This document shows positions 50,417 through 59,357 of a stretch of 64,000 nt of DNA, piece after piece. The notes beneath the pieces are model-generated. The model ran no database searches. It saw only the letters and a program-made list of their open reading frames with translations, and was not told where the DNA came from. Source of the DNA: Janthinobacterium sp. (GTDB lineage Bacteria; Pseudomonadota; Gammaproteobacteria; Burkholderiales; Burkholderiaceae_D). How positions within the stretch are numbered: the stretch's first letter is position 1; each line of letters starts with the position of its first letter. The stretch spans positions 34,549 to 98,548 of the forward strand of contig NZ_RFSK01000017.1 in NCBI RefSeq assembly GCF_009923995.1. Reading direction: 5' to 3'. Both the position numbers and the translations under genes were made by a program.

Positions 50417-51622
50417 TCAATGTTCATGGCCGGCGGAGTCCTTGCCCAGCTCGGACTTCAGGACAAAACTGCCCTGCGCCGCGTACGGCGTGCCGGCGGC
50501 CAGGCCCTGCTTGATGTGCGTCAAGCTGCCATCGCTGCGGCCCGGGACGACGGGCGTGGCCTGGTAGCCATCCTTGACTTGCACGAAGACGACGGGCTTG
50601 TCTTCCACCGTCTGGATGGCCGTGCTGTGCACCGTGACGGGCGCGTCCGCTTCGCCGGACACCACTTCCACCGTGACGAACAGGCCCGGGCGCCACGCCA
50701 TGTCCGGGTTGGCCAGACTGATGCGTGCCTTGGCCGTGCGCGTCTGTTCGCCCAGCAGCGCGCCCACATAGGTGATCGTGCCTTGCGCGCTGGCATCGAA
50801 GGCGGACGCCTTCACCTCCGCCTTGCCTCCCATGCGCACGGTGGCCAGGTCTTTTGCGGGCACGGCGATTTCCGCCCACACGGTCGACAGGTCGGAAATG
50901 ACGAAGATGTTCGCGTCTTCCTTCACGGCTTCGCCCAGGGTGATATGTTTTTCCAGCACCATGCCGTCGAAGGGCGCGCGGATCTCGTAGCGGTTCAGGG
51001 GACCCTTGGCCGCGCCCGTTGCGCCCAGCGCGCTGAGCTTTTGCTGCGCGTTCTGCACGGCGATCTCCGCCTCGCGCCACGTTTGCTGCGCCTGCAGGTA
51101 ATCCTGTTCGGCCGAGATTTTCTCGCGCCACAGTTTTTCTTCACGTTCATACGTGGAACGGGCCAGCGACAGCCTGCGCTGCGCCGACAGCAGTTCGCTG
51201 CGCTGCTCGGACAGGTCGGTGCTGGCGATGACGGCCAGCACTTGCCCCTTCTTCACCAGCTGGCCCAGGTCCGCCTGCACGGCTTCCACCACGCCGGCCA
51301 GGCGCGGCACGACGTGGGCCGTGCGGTCTTCGTTGAAACGGATTTCGCCGGGCAGGGCCACCGTCGTCCTGATGCGGCCGGGTGCGGCCGTGGCGATGAC
51401 GACGCCGGCCGCGCGGCTTTGCGCGGCCGTCAATTCCAGCCGGCCTTCCACTGCCTCGTGGCCGTGTGCGTCTTTCTTTTCAGCATGCGCTTCCGCCTTG
51501 GCGGCGGGCGGCGGGGCGCTGGCGGACTTGCCCGTGCCGAGGATCAGGCTTGCCAGCACGAGGCCGGCCGCCGCGATGGCGGCGATGGCGAGGGCTTGTT
51601 TCTTGTCGAGTTTGATATTCAT
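50417..51622 (-). CDS. czcB: RND efflux periplasmic adaptor, CzcB family
   Basis: 401-residue membrane fusion protein linking the RND pump to the outer membrane channel. An N-terminal membrane anchor (ALAIAAIAAAGLVLASLIL) precedes a His-containing segment (EAHAEKKDAHGHEAVEG), a lipoyl/barrel-sandwich with VVPRLAGVVEAVQADLGQLV, a helical hairpin (SEQRSELLSAQRRLSLARST) and beta-barrel parts (APFDGMVLEKHITLGEAVKE). The end is AGHEH. The histidines may chelate metal, as described for CzcB/CusB. It is 24 bases upstream of czcA. Confidence 0.9.
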   Translation of the reverse strand: MNIKLDKKQALAIAAIAAAGLVLASLILGTGKSASAPPPAAKAEAHAEKKDAHGHEAVEGRLELTAAQSRAAGVVIATAAPGRIRTTVALPGEIRFNEDRTAHVVPRLAGVVEAVQADLGQLVKKGQVLAVIASTDLSEQRSELLSAQRRLSLARSTYEREEKLWREKISAEQDYLQAQQTWREAEIAVQNAQQKLSALGATGAAKGPLNRYEIRAPFDGMVLEKHITLGEAVKEDANIFVISDLSTVWAEIAVPAKDLATVRMGGKAEVKASAFDASAQGTITYVGALLGEQTRTAKARISLANPDMAWRPGLFVTVEVVSGEADAPVTVHSTAIQTVEDKPVVFVQVKDGYQATPVVPGRSDGSLTHIKQGLAAGTPYAAQGSFVLKSELGKDSAGHEH

Positions 51623-51633
51623 CAGGGAATTCC

Positions 51634-52866
51634 TTACAGGGAGGCGGGCGCGCCCAGCAGGCGCTCGATGTCGGCGGCGGCGTGGTGCGCTTCGGTGAGG
51701 GCGCGCAGGTATTGGTTTTTGGCTTGCAGCAAGGTGCGCTGGGCATCGAGGACGTCGAGGAAGGCGAACTTGCCGAATTCGAAGCCCTTGCTGGCCGCGT
51801 CATAGGCGCTCTGGGCGCCGGGCAAGATATCCTGGCGCAAGCTTTCCACGTCGAGCCGGGCCGTGGCCAGGCGTTCGCTGGCGGCGGCGACCTGCGTCTG
51901 CACGTCGATGCGGGCGGCGGCCAGCTCGTCGCTGGCCTTGTCGCTGCGGCGCAGGGCATCGAGCTTGTTGCCCGCATTGCGGTCGAACAGGGGCAGCGGC
52001 AGGGCCAGGCCGATGATGGCCTGGTTGCGCCCCAGTTCTTCCGAGCGTTTCATGCCCACGCTGACCGTCACGTCGGGCGTGGCGCGCCGCTGTTCCACGT
52101 CCAGCATGGCTTGCCGCTGGGCCAGCGCGCTGTGCGCCTGGCGCACGGCCGGCGCCTGGCTCAGGCGCGCCGCCAGTTCGCTGGCGGGCGGCAGCGCCGG
52201 CAAGGTTTCCAGGCGTCCCTCGGCGACGGTAAAGCGGGGTGCGGCATTGCCCCACAGGGCGGCGAGGCGCTGGCGGGCGCTGGCCAGGGCGCTGCGGGCC
52301 AGGTTCAGCTCCAGCTTGACGCTCGCTTCGGCGACCCTGGCGCGGGTTTCCTCGACGGGCGAGGCCTTGCCGGCCGTGACGCGGCGCGCCGTGATGTCGC
52401 TGGCGCGGGCGGCCAGGGCTTGCGCGCTGTCGGCCAGGCGCAAGCCTTCCTGCGCCGCCAGCACGTCGACAAAGGCGGACGTCACGGCGGCGCGCGTCTC
52501 GGCTTGCTGCAGGGACAGGCCTGCCTGTGCCACGTCTTCGCCACGCTGGGCGACGGCGGCGCGGGCGCCACGCTTGCCGCCCAGCTCGATGAGCTGGTTC
52601 AGCTGCACGGTGGTGCTGCGCGTCGCGCGCCGCGTGTCTTCCAGCACGGTTTGCAGTTCCGGGTTGGGCAGGGCGCGCGCCTGCTGCAGGGCGCCGCCCT
52701 GGGCCGCCAGTTCGTGGCGGGCGGCCGACAGGGTGGCGTTGCCGCCTTCGGCCAGGGCCAGCGCGGCGGGCAGGGTCAGGGGGGCGGCGGGCTCCACGCC
52801 AGATTGCGCGTGGGCAAAGTTGCCGGCCAGCAGGCCAGCGGAAAGTAACAAGATGAATCGGTGCAT
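51634..52866 (-). CDS. czcC: TolC-family outer membrane efflux channel, CzcC
   Basis: 410-residue outer membrane factor with a signal peptide (FILLLSAGLLAGNFAHA) and the two long helical repeats of TolC proteins (LPAALALAEGGNATLSAARH, LPNPELQTVLEDTRR, then LSQAPAVRQAHSALAQRQAM and ATPDVTVSVGMKR). It completes the tripartite CzcCBA pump and is the first gene of the operon proper. The start at 52866 (MHRFILL) has a GGAG site eight bases upstream, so it is preferred over 52878. Confidence 0.9.
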   Translation of the reverse strand: MHRFILLLSAGLLAGNFAHAQSGVEPAAPLTLPAALALAEGGNATLSAARHELAAQGGALQQARALPNPELQTVLEDTRRATRSTTVQLNQLIELGGKRGARAAVAQRGEDVAQAGLSLQQAETRAAVTSAFVDVLAAQEGLRLADSAQALAARASDITARRVTAGKASPVEETRARVAEASVKLELNLARSALASARQRLAALWGNAAPRFTVAEGRLETLPALPPASELAARLSQAPAVRQAHSALAQRQAMLDVEQRRATPDVTVSVGMKRSEELGRNQAIIGLALPLPLFDRNAGNKLDALRRSDKASDELAAARIDVQTQVAAASERLATARLDVESLRQDILPGAQSAYDAASKGFEFGKFAFLDVLDAQRTLLQAKNQYLRALTEAHHAAADIERLLGAPASL

Positions 52867-52970
52867 CGAATTCTCCAAAAAACGGAAAAGAATTCGACGG
52901 GACGCGCAGGCTGGCGCCTGATTCAGTCAGGTGCGCAGATGGCGATCAGTGATGGAGACGTCCCGTCGGC

Positions 52971-53339
52971 CTAGATGGCCGACGACCAGTCGGGACGCTT
53001 GGGCACGTCCGGGATGTGGGAAGCGTAAAAGAAGGGAGAGGTGTCCGCGTTGACGGACGCCGTGTCGACGGCGGGCAGGCTGGAGCCGGCCGGCAGCCAT
53101 GCATGGCCGATGCCATGGCAGACGTTGCAGTCGCTGTGCGGCTGGCCTTTCTTTTGCTGGTCCGCCACTTTTTTATCCGCGGCGGGCGGCTTGTCCGCCC
53201 CGGCCTTGTGTTGGTGATTGTGGTGGCCCAGGTGCTGCGCCGCCTTGCCTTCCTCGTGCAGGCAATACGCGCTCGCCGCGGCCCAGGACATCTGGAGCGG
53301 AAGCACGAACAGCAGCAAAATGAGGAAGAATCGGCGCAT
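52971..53339 (-). CDS. CzcI-like exported metal-binding protein
   Basis: 122-residue exported protein at the head of the czc operon. The signal peptide (FFLILLLFVLPLQMSWAAA) is followed by a Cys/His-rich region: YCLHEEGKAAQHLGHHNHQH and HSDCNVCHGIGHAW. This matches the small periplasmic CzcI-type proteins that precede czcCBA and are thought to modulate its metal response. It would bind zinc or a similar ion in the periplasm. No sensor kinase or regulator is beside it. Confidence 0.8.
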   Translation of the reverse strand: MRRFFLILLLFVLPLQMSWAAASAYCLHEEGKAAQHLGHHNHQHKAGADKPPAADKKVADQQKKGQPHSDCNVCHGIGHAWLPAGSSLPAVDTASVNADTSPFFYASHIPDVPKRPDWSSAI

Positions 53340-53381
53340 GATGACGGCTATTGTACAGAAAGGCGGGCGGGCGTGCCCAGG

Positions 53382-54929
53382 TCAGCGCGGCTGGGCGCGC
53401 CATGCCTTCAGCTGTGCCGCGATGGCCTTGCCCTGGAACAGTTGCGGCTCGGAATGTTCTTCCGCTTCCATGCCGCCCTCGCGGAAATCGGCCGCTTCGC
53501 GCGCCTGCACCAGCACCTTGGCCTTGTCGAACGCTTCTGCAAAGCCTGCGCTCTGCGGCAAGGCTTCCTTGAAATACGCTTCGCTGAAGTAGGTAAAGTC
53601 ATTCTGGTCGTCGCAGCCGAACGAGGTGCGGTCGCGCCGCGCGGCCGTGATGACCAGCGTGTGCTCATCCTTCAAGGCATCGATGAAGCCGCCCGCATAG
53701 CAGGCCGAGATGACGATGACCTTCCAGCGGATGCCGCTGTGCTTGAGCATGGACGCCAGTTCCTGCGCGGGCAGGCTGTGCAGGTCCATGCCGTTTTGCG
53801 CCAGCGCCAGTTCGTGCTCGGGCGAGCCGTGGCTGGTGAGGAACAGGAACAGGATGTCGCTGCTCTTGTCCATCTTCGCGCCCAGGGCGTCGAGGCTGGC
53901 GGCGATGCTGGTGCGCGTGGCCATCGGCTGCTGCGCCACCGTGTTGCGGCTGTTGACGAGCATCAAGGAGCGCCCCACGGTGCCGTAGTCGCGGTCGAAC
54001 TGGCGCTGCACGAAGGACGTTTCGCGGTGAAATACTTCCTGCGCGCCATCGCCGGCCACGCCCAGCAGGTACAGATTGATCTTTTTCGCCGCATCGCGCG
54101 GCGCGATGCGCGCCAGGGCGCCGTCGAGCAGGGCGCGCTGGTTGTACAGGGCCAGCTCGATGTTGTCGCGCGTGAGCTTGTCGGCGGCCGGATCGTCCAG
54201 CTGGCCTTCCGTCCAGTTGCCGCTGTCTTCGCGCCGGCCGTCCGCCTGCGCCACGGCATAGCGCAGCACGCCCTTGCCGTCGAACTGGCCATTCTTGAAG
54301 CTGCCCCGGTATTCGTCGCCGTCGGCCGTGCGCAGCACGCCTTCCCCCTCGAACTTCCAGTCTTTCAATGCACCTTCGTAATGGATGCCGTCGCTGGTGG
54401 TGACTTTCGCCTTGCCCAGCACCTGCCCCTGGACGAATTCGCCTTCGAAGACGGTGCCGTCCGTGTCGGTCAGCTTGCCCGTGCCGTGCGGGCGCCAGTG
54501 CTGGAAATGGCCTTCGAAGGTGGCGCCGTCGGCGCCCTGGAAGCGGCCCTGGCCCTCGAAGCTGCCCTTGACGAAGCTGCCCTCGTACAGCTCGCCCTTG
54601 GGCGAGGTGTAGCGGCCCTGGCCATCGAAGGCGCCCTGGCGGAAGGCGCCCACATACTCGACGCCCGAGGCCTGGCGCAGCTTGCCCTGGCCGGAAAACA
54701 CGCCGCGCGCGAAGCCCCCTTCGTAGAACGCGCCGCTCGCGTATTCGAGGCGGCCCTGGCCCTGCATCTTGCCATCGACCAGGGGGCCGAAGTAGCGCCC
54801 GCCGTCGGCCGTCTCCGCCGCCGGCACCTTGGCCGGCGCGGCGCACAGCGGCGGCATGCCCAGCGCGGCAAAGGCCAGCAGGGCGGCGAGGGTGTAGGGA
54901 CGAAGGGCGGCGCGGAGCGTGGCGGTCAT
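53382..54929 (-). CDS. Exported MORN-repeat protein with C13 (legumain-like) peptidase domain
   Basis: 515-residue exported protein. After a signal peptide (YTLAALLAFAALGMPPLCAA) come about eight to nine MORN repeats (about residues 45-245; for example GQGRLEYASGAFYEGGF, FEGQGRFQGADGATFEGHF, FEGEGVLRTADGDEYRGSF). From about residue 255 there is a cysteine peptidase domain of the C13/caspase-hemoglobinase clan: LFLFLTSHGSPEHE with the catalytic His367, and VIVISACYAGGF with Cys410. C13 enzymes cleave after Asn/Asp. The MORN part may bind lipid or the envelope. The start at 54929 gives the signal peptide; 55013 would not. Confidence 0.85.
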   Translation of the reverse strand: MTATLRAALRPYTLAALLAFAALGMPPLCAAPAKVPAAETADGGRYFGPLVDGKMQGQGRLEYASGAFYEGGFARGVFSGQGKLRQASGVEYVGAFRQGAFDGQGRYTSPKGELYEGSFVKGSFEGQGRFQGADGATFEGHFQHWRPHGTGKLTDTDGTVFEGEFVQGQVLGKAKVTTSDGIHYEGALKDWKFEGEGVLRTADGDEYRGSFKNGQFDGKGVLRYAVAQADGRREDSGNWTEGQLDDPAADKLTRDNIELALYNQRALLDGALARIAPRDAAKKINLYLLGVAGDGAQEVFHRETSFVQRQFDRDYGTVGRSLMLVNSRNTVAQQPMATRTSIAASLDALGAKMDKSSDILFLFLTSHGSPEHELALAQNGMDLHSLPAQELASMLKHSGIRWKVIVISACYAGGFIDALKDEHTLVITAARRDRTSFGCDDQNDFTYFSEAYFKEALPQSAGFAEAFDKAKVLVQAREAADFREGGMEAEEHSEPQLFQGKAIAAQLKAWRAQPR

Positions 54930-55112
54930 GAGGACAGTCTGATCTATGGGGAGGGGCCTAGTCTGCCACTGTATCGCCGAGGTGGCAAATGTGTGCGTGG
55001 CGGGTGTTGTCATGCCTCAAGGCAAGATTGTGCATTTTATGCCGTGCCAAGGCGGGACTGAACTGATAATATTGATTTTCAGAACATATTTACAGAAGGC
55101 ATTTGTCTATCC

Positions 55113-57056
55113 ATGGAAAGCCGTCTCAGCCGTCTGGAAGCCGTCCAGACCGTGTTGCTGGAAATCGGCCAGCGCGCCAGCACCTGCAGCGATATCAGTG
55201 CCTTCCTGCAAGCCGTCCACGCGGCGCTGGGGCGCATCATGTATGCGGCCAATTTCTATGTCGCGCTCAGCGACCGCGATGACGGCCTCGTGCGTTTTCC
55301 CTATTTTGTCGACGAATTCGACGCCTCGCCCGACCCGGACGTGGGCGTGCGCCTGGCCAGCGCGGCGCAGTCACCCACGGCCTGGGTCATCGTCAACCGC
55401 AAGCAGCTGGTGATGACGGCCGACGACGACGCCATGCGCGCCATCGGCGGCGGCGCCTGGGGCGGCGGCACGGCGGCCGAGCACTGGATCGGCTGTCCGC
55501 TGCTGGACCCGCAGCATCAGGTGCTGGGCGCCATCGTCATCCAGAGCTATGACGCGGAACACCGTTTCAGCCTGGAAGACCAGGCCCTGTTCGCGCTGAT
55601 CGCCACGCACGTGTCGAGCGCCCTGCAGGGCATGCAAAGCATGGACCGCCTGGAAAAGGCGGTGCAGGAGCGCACGGCCCTGCTGGCGCACGAAGTGGCC
55701 GAGCGGCGGCGCGCGGAAAACCTGCAGCATGCCCTGTATGAAATCGCCAACCTGTCGGCGCAGGCGGCCGACGCGACGACCCTGTACGCGCGCCTGCACG
55801 CCATCATCAGCGAACTGGTGACGGCGAAGAATTTCCTCATCGCACTGTACCATCCGGACAACAAGGACATCACGATCCCGTATTTCATCGACGAGAAGGA
55901 TGCGCAGGCGCCCGTGAAGCGTTTTCACTACGGCATCGGCATGAGTTCCTACGTGCTGGCGCGCCGCCAGGCCTGCCTGCTCGATGCGGACAGCTATGCG
56001 GCGCTGGTGGCCAGCGGCGAGATGGAAGAGCCGCTGGGCAATACCAGCATCGCCAGCTGGATGGGCGCGCCCATGCTGCTGGGCGAACGCAAATATGGCG
56101 TGATCATCGTGCAAAGCTACGATACCTCCGTCGTGTATGGCCAGGCGGAACTGGACGTGCTGGCCTTCATGGCCAGCCATGTGGCCGTGGCGATGGCCCG
56201 CATCCAGGCCGACAGCGCCATGCGCCAGGCCAAGGAAGCGCTGGAAGAGCAGAACGCGGCCCTGAACAGCGCCCTGAACGCCTTGCAGGAAGCGCAGTCG
56301 GAACTGGTGCGCCAGGAGAAGCTCGCCTCGCTGGGGCGCCTGGTGGCGGGCGTGGCGCATGAAATCAACACGCCGCTGGGCATTTGCGTCACGGCCACCA
56401 GCCACCTGGTGCAGGAATTGAAGCTCACGCGCGAAGACCTGGCTGGCGGCCAGCTCGACGAGGACGGCTTGCAGCAGTTCTTCGACATCATCGACCAGAC
56501 CCTGCGCATCATGACGACGAACACCCAGCGCGCCGCGGCGCTGGTGCGCAGCTTCAAGCAGGTGGCCGTGGACCAGTCCTCGGACGAGCTGCGCAGCTTT
56601 AACCTGCGCAAATATCTCGATGAAATCCTGCTGTCGCTGCAGCCCAAGCTGAAGGGCAAGCCCGTCAAGGTGGAGATCGACTGCGCGCCGGACGTGCAGC
56701 TGCGCAGCTATCCGGGCGCCGTCTCGCAGATCGTCACCAACATGGTGGTCAATTCACTCGTGCATGGCTTTGCCGAAGGCGAGCCGGGCAGGATCAAGCT
56801 GTCCGTCCGGACGGCGGGCGAGATGCTGGAACTCGATTACAGCGACGACGGCATGGGCATGGACAGCGCCACCCTGGGCCAGCTGTTCGACCCCTTCTTC
56901 ACGACCAAGCGGGGTTCGGGCGGCAGCGGCCTGGGCGCGCATATCCTGTATAACCTGGTGACGGGGCCGCTGGGTGGTACGGTGAAGGTGGTCAGTGCGC
57001 CGGGGATGGGATTGCATTACAAGATCCGCTTTCCATTGGAGCCGAAGAGCGCTTGA
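55113..57056 (+). CDS. Soluble histidine kinase with two GAF domains
   Basis: 647-residue cytoplasmic sensor kinase without membrane helices. GAF1 (about 15-175: FYVALSDRDDGLVRFPYFVD) and GAF2 (about 205-360: NFLIALYHPDNKDITIPYFI) are clearly duplicated. A coiled-coil linker leads to the DHp domain with H416 in VAGVAHEINTPLG, then the ATPase domain (N-box IVTNMVVNSLVHG, DDGMGMD, GSGGSGLGAHILYNLV). The signal is unknown. It stands opposite an HD-GYP response regulator across a repeat-containing gap; they could be partners, though they are convergent. Confidence 0.9.
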   Translation: MESRLSRLEAVQTVLLEIGQRASTCSDISAFLQAVHAALGRIMYAANFYVALSDRDDGLVRFPYFVDEFDASPDPDVGVRLASAAQSPTAWVIVNRKQLVMTADDDAMRAIGGGAWGGGTAAEHWIGCPLLDPQHQVLGAIVIQSYDAEHRFSLEDQALFALIATHVSSALQGMQSMDRLEKAVQERTALLAHEVAERRRAENLQHALYEIANLSAQAADATTLYARLHAIISELVTAKNFLIALYHPDNKDITIPYFIDEKDAQAPVKRFHYGIGMSSYVLARRQACLLDADSYAALVASGEMEEPLGNTSIASWMGAPMLLGERKYGVIIVQSYDTSVVYGQAELDVLAFMASHVAVAMARIQADSAMRQAKEALEEQNAALNSALNALQEAQSELVRQEKLASLGRLVAGVAHEINTPLGICVTATSHLVQELKLTREDLAGGQLDEDGLQQFFDIIDQTLRIMTTNTQRAAALVRSFKQVAVDQSSDELRSFNLRKYLDEILLSLQPKLKGKPVKVEIDCAPDVQLRSYPGAVSQIVTNMVVNSLVHGFAEGEPGRIKLSVRTAGEMLELDYSDDGMGMDSATLGQLFDPFFTTKRGSGGSGLGAHILYNLVTGPLGGTVKVVSAPGMGLHYKIRFPLEPKSA

Positions 57057-57090
57057 AAATTTGAAAATTTGAAAACGGCGGGCCGGAGAC

Positions 57091-57188
57091 GCGGGCCAGA
57101 AAATGCCGATGGCGGCGTTGCAGCTCCTTGCCGTACTGGCGTACTGTCTGCGTCGCTGCGCCTTGCCCTCGACATTTTTCAGGCCCGC
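57091..57188. repeat. Inverted-repeat intergenic element, copy B
   Basis: Left arm GCGGGCCAGAAAATG (57091-57105) pairs with right arm CATTTTTCAGGCCCGC (57173-57188), with one mismatch and one bulge. The middle holds GTACTGGCGTAC. It has the same plan as the element at 47101-47205. It fills most of the first half of the 357-base gene-free stretch 57057-57413; the rest has a TTGAAAA triplication (57053-57075) and another palindrome at 57356. Confidence 0.6.
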
Positions 57189-57355
57189 TTGGCCCGCAAT
57201 GCCCGTGTTGGGGGCCCGAGCCGCGGCGTGGGTCGGATCAGGCCTGGAGGGCCGTCAGCCGACGCCACCACAAGCGACATCAACGATGTTGCCGGATGAC
57301 GCGCAAGCGCTAATCGGACCTGCGCCGCTGAAATGCAAGCCCACGGCGTAGGGCC

Positions 57356-57382
57356 GGGGTCAGACCCTCTGGGTCTGACCCC
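57356..57382. repeat. Perfect 27-bp palindrome (short member of the GGGGTC repeat family)
   Basis: GGGGTCAGACCC / GGGTCTGACCCC separated by TCT, a perfect 12-base stem. It lies 31 bases from the stop of the convergent HD-GYP gene and may terminate its transcript. The outer arms match those of the 66-bp elements at 10547 and 20987. Confidence 0.75.
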
Positions 57383-57413
57383 AGTCTTTGCACTTGGGTT
57401 CGACCTGCGCCGT

Positions 57414-58919
57414 TTAATCCGGGAAACGTTGATTCAGCGCCAGCGCCTCGTCCAGGTTCGCAATCAGCAATTCCACATACTGCGGGTCCAGGTGGCTGCC
57501 GCTCACTTCGCGCAGGTAGCCCACCACGCGCTCCAGCGGCCAGGCGTCCTTGTAGCAGCGCTTGTGCATGAGGGCGTCGAAGACGTCGGCCACGGCGGCG
57601 ATGCGCGCGTATTTGTGGATGTTCTCGCCGACCAGCCCTTGCGGATAGCCGCTGCCGTCGTATTTTTCGTGGTGCTGGTGGGCGATCACGGCCGCCGCCT
57701 TCAGGAGCGGGCGCTGCGAGCCGTCGAGGATGGACATGCCCACCGTCGGGTGCTGCTTCATGATTTCCCACTCGGCCGCGTCGAGCTTGCCCGGTTTCAG
57801 CAGCACGGCGTCGGGCGTGGAAATCTTGCCGATGTCGTGCATGGGCGCCGCGTGGCGCAGCACCATGGTTTCTTCCTCGGACATGCCGGACGCCTGCGCC
57901 AGCAGCTGGCACACTTCGGCCATGCGGCGCACGTGGTTGCCCCCTTCGTGCGAGCGCGATTCGACGACGTCGCCCAGGCGCAGGATCAGTTCGGCCTGGG
58001 TATCGGTGATTTCCTGCGTCAGCAGGATGTTGTCGAAGGCGATGGCCACGCCGGAGCAGAACACTTCCAGCAACTGCGCATCGAGGTCGGAAATCTCTTC
58101 CACGCCTTTCAAGACCAGCAGGGAGGCCTTGCCGCTGCTGTTGGGAAAGTAGCCGACGTAGGTATCGCCGTGCAGGCGCGAAATCTTGTTGCTCTTCGCA
58201 TCGTCCAGCTGGGACAGCAGGGAAGGGCTGAGGATGCCGTCGTCCGTGTCGCCGATCTGCGCGAGGATTTCATAGTCTTGCTCGCCGGAAATGGCGCTGG
58301 CGCCGCGCAGGCGCAGCAGCATGCTCGTTTCCAGGCGCAGCAGGGCGACGACCTGCTGCAGCAGGCCGCTGGCGAAGTCGCGCAGGTTGCGCTGCTTGAA
58401 GATGTGGGCCGAGGCGGCGATGACGCGCTCGAGGCCTTCGCGGTAATGCAGCTGGGCCAGGCGCGCCTCTTCCACCTTCATGATGTCGCGGTAGGCGCGC
58501 AGGGCGGCGAAGGTGGTGGTGAACAGCTTGGTGCGGTCGAGTTCCGTCTTTTCCTTGTAGTCGTTGATGTCGTAGTTGACGATCACGCGTTCTTCCGGCG
58601 CCTGCCCGGGCTGGCCCGTGCGCAGCACGATGCGCGTAAACTGGTTGCCCAGGTCTTCGCGCATCCAGCGCGCCACTTCCAGGCCGCTGTCCTCGCGCTC
58701 CATCACCACATCGAGGAAGACCAGGGCGATGCCGGACTCGCGCGCCAGCACCTGCTTGGCTTCCGCGCCGCTGTAGGCATGCACGAAGCTCAGGGCGCGG
58801 CCTTCCAGGCGGAAACGGCTGAGTGTCAGCTTGGTGATGTCATGGATGTCGGGTTCATCGTCGACGAGCAGGACTTTCCAGGGGGGTAACTTGGGCGATG
58901 CTGAAGACAAAAATGACAT
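57414..58919 (-). CDS. DUF3369 / HD-GYP response regulator (cyclic-di-GMP phosphodiesterase)
   Basis: 501-residue regulator. The receiver domain (about 15-135: WKVLLVDDEPDIH, phosphoacceptor in ALVFLDVVME) is followed by a DUF3369 sensor domain (about 165-315) and a C-terminal HD-GYP domain. Catalytic motifs are complete: HAAPMHDIGKI (HD) and HQHHEKYDGSGYP (GYP), so hydrolysis of cyclic-di-GMP is expected. The start at 58919 gives the receiver near the N-terminus; the frame continues to 58955. No kinase is adjacent on the same strand; the dual-GAF kinase at 55113 faces it. Confidence 0.9.
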   Translation of the reverse strand: MSFLSSASPKLPPWKVLLVDDEPDIHDITKLTLSRFRLEGRALSFVHAYSGAEAKQVLARESGIALVFLDVVMEREDSGLEVARWMREDLGNQFTRIVLRTGQPGQAPEERVIVNYDINDYKEKTELDRTKLFTTTFAALRAYRDIMKVEEARLAQLHYREGLERVIAASAHIFKQRNLRDFASGLLQQVVALLRLETSMLLRLRGASAISGEQDYEILAQIGDTDDGILSPSLLSQLDDAKSNKISRLHGDTYVGYFPNSSGKASLLVLKGVEEISDLDAQLLEVFCSGVAIAFDNILLTQEITDTQAELILRLGDVVESRSHEGGNHVRRMAEVCQLLAQASGMSEEETMVLRHAAPMHDIGKISTPDAVLLKPGKLDAAEWEIMKQHPTVGMSILDGSQRPLLKAAAVIAHQHHEKYDGSGYPQGLVGENIHKYARIAAVADVFDALMHKRCYKDAWPLERVVGYLREVSGSHLDPQYVELLIANLDEALALNQRFPD

Positions 58920-59357
58920 AGGGGCGAGTTCCGCTAAAAGGCATAACTGACGCAATGCTGAGACGCCCGCGCCAGGAAGTCCTGTGCGCCACTACCGGCG
59001 TTGCGCGTTTTTCAGGCGCATTTTGTCGATTGTAGACTGACGGCTAAGTATTAACAATAAGCAAGAATAATTGACGCAATTCATGCAACATGCATGGTAA
59101 AAAAGCACTTTAAATGGACGGAAGGCGTCACCACGTATACTTTATCGCTTAGGCAACTATATTTTCAAGACAATACTTTGTTTTAATTAATATTGCCAAT
59201 GAATCTGCAAAAAACTGCAGGCGCCGGCCCGTGGCGGCCAGCAGCGAAAGAAAGTAACAAGGTATGAATTTCGCTTCCCTGGCAGTCACTTGCCGTTATA
59301 TTGAATGGATAGAAGGTAGGCTCGTGCGCCTGTCCTGTTCATGAAAGGAAGAGCATC
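58920..59357. other. Gene-free region between the HD-GYP gene and the DUF3016 gene
   Basis: 438 bases without a credible gene. 59040-59210 is strongly AT-rich (for example TTAATTAATATTG near 59183) and holds promoters for one or both divergent neighbours. CTGCAAAAAACTGCAG at 59205-59220 is a short palindrome (CTGCA / TGCAG arms). No RNA gene was recognised. Confidence 0.5.

Noticed and set aside
57057..57413. Short plus-strand open frames in the gap after the dual-GAF kinase
   Set aside because: They overlap in several frames, lack ribosome sites and coincide with inverted repeats, so they are treated as noncoding.
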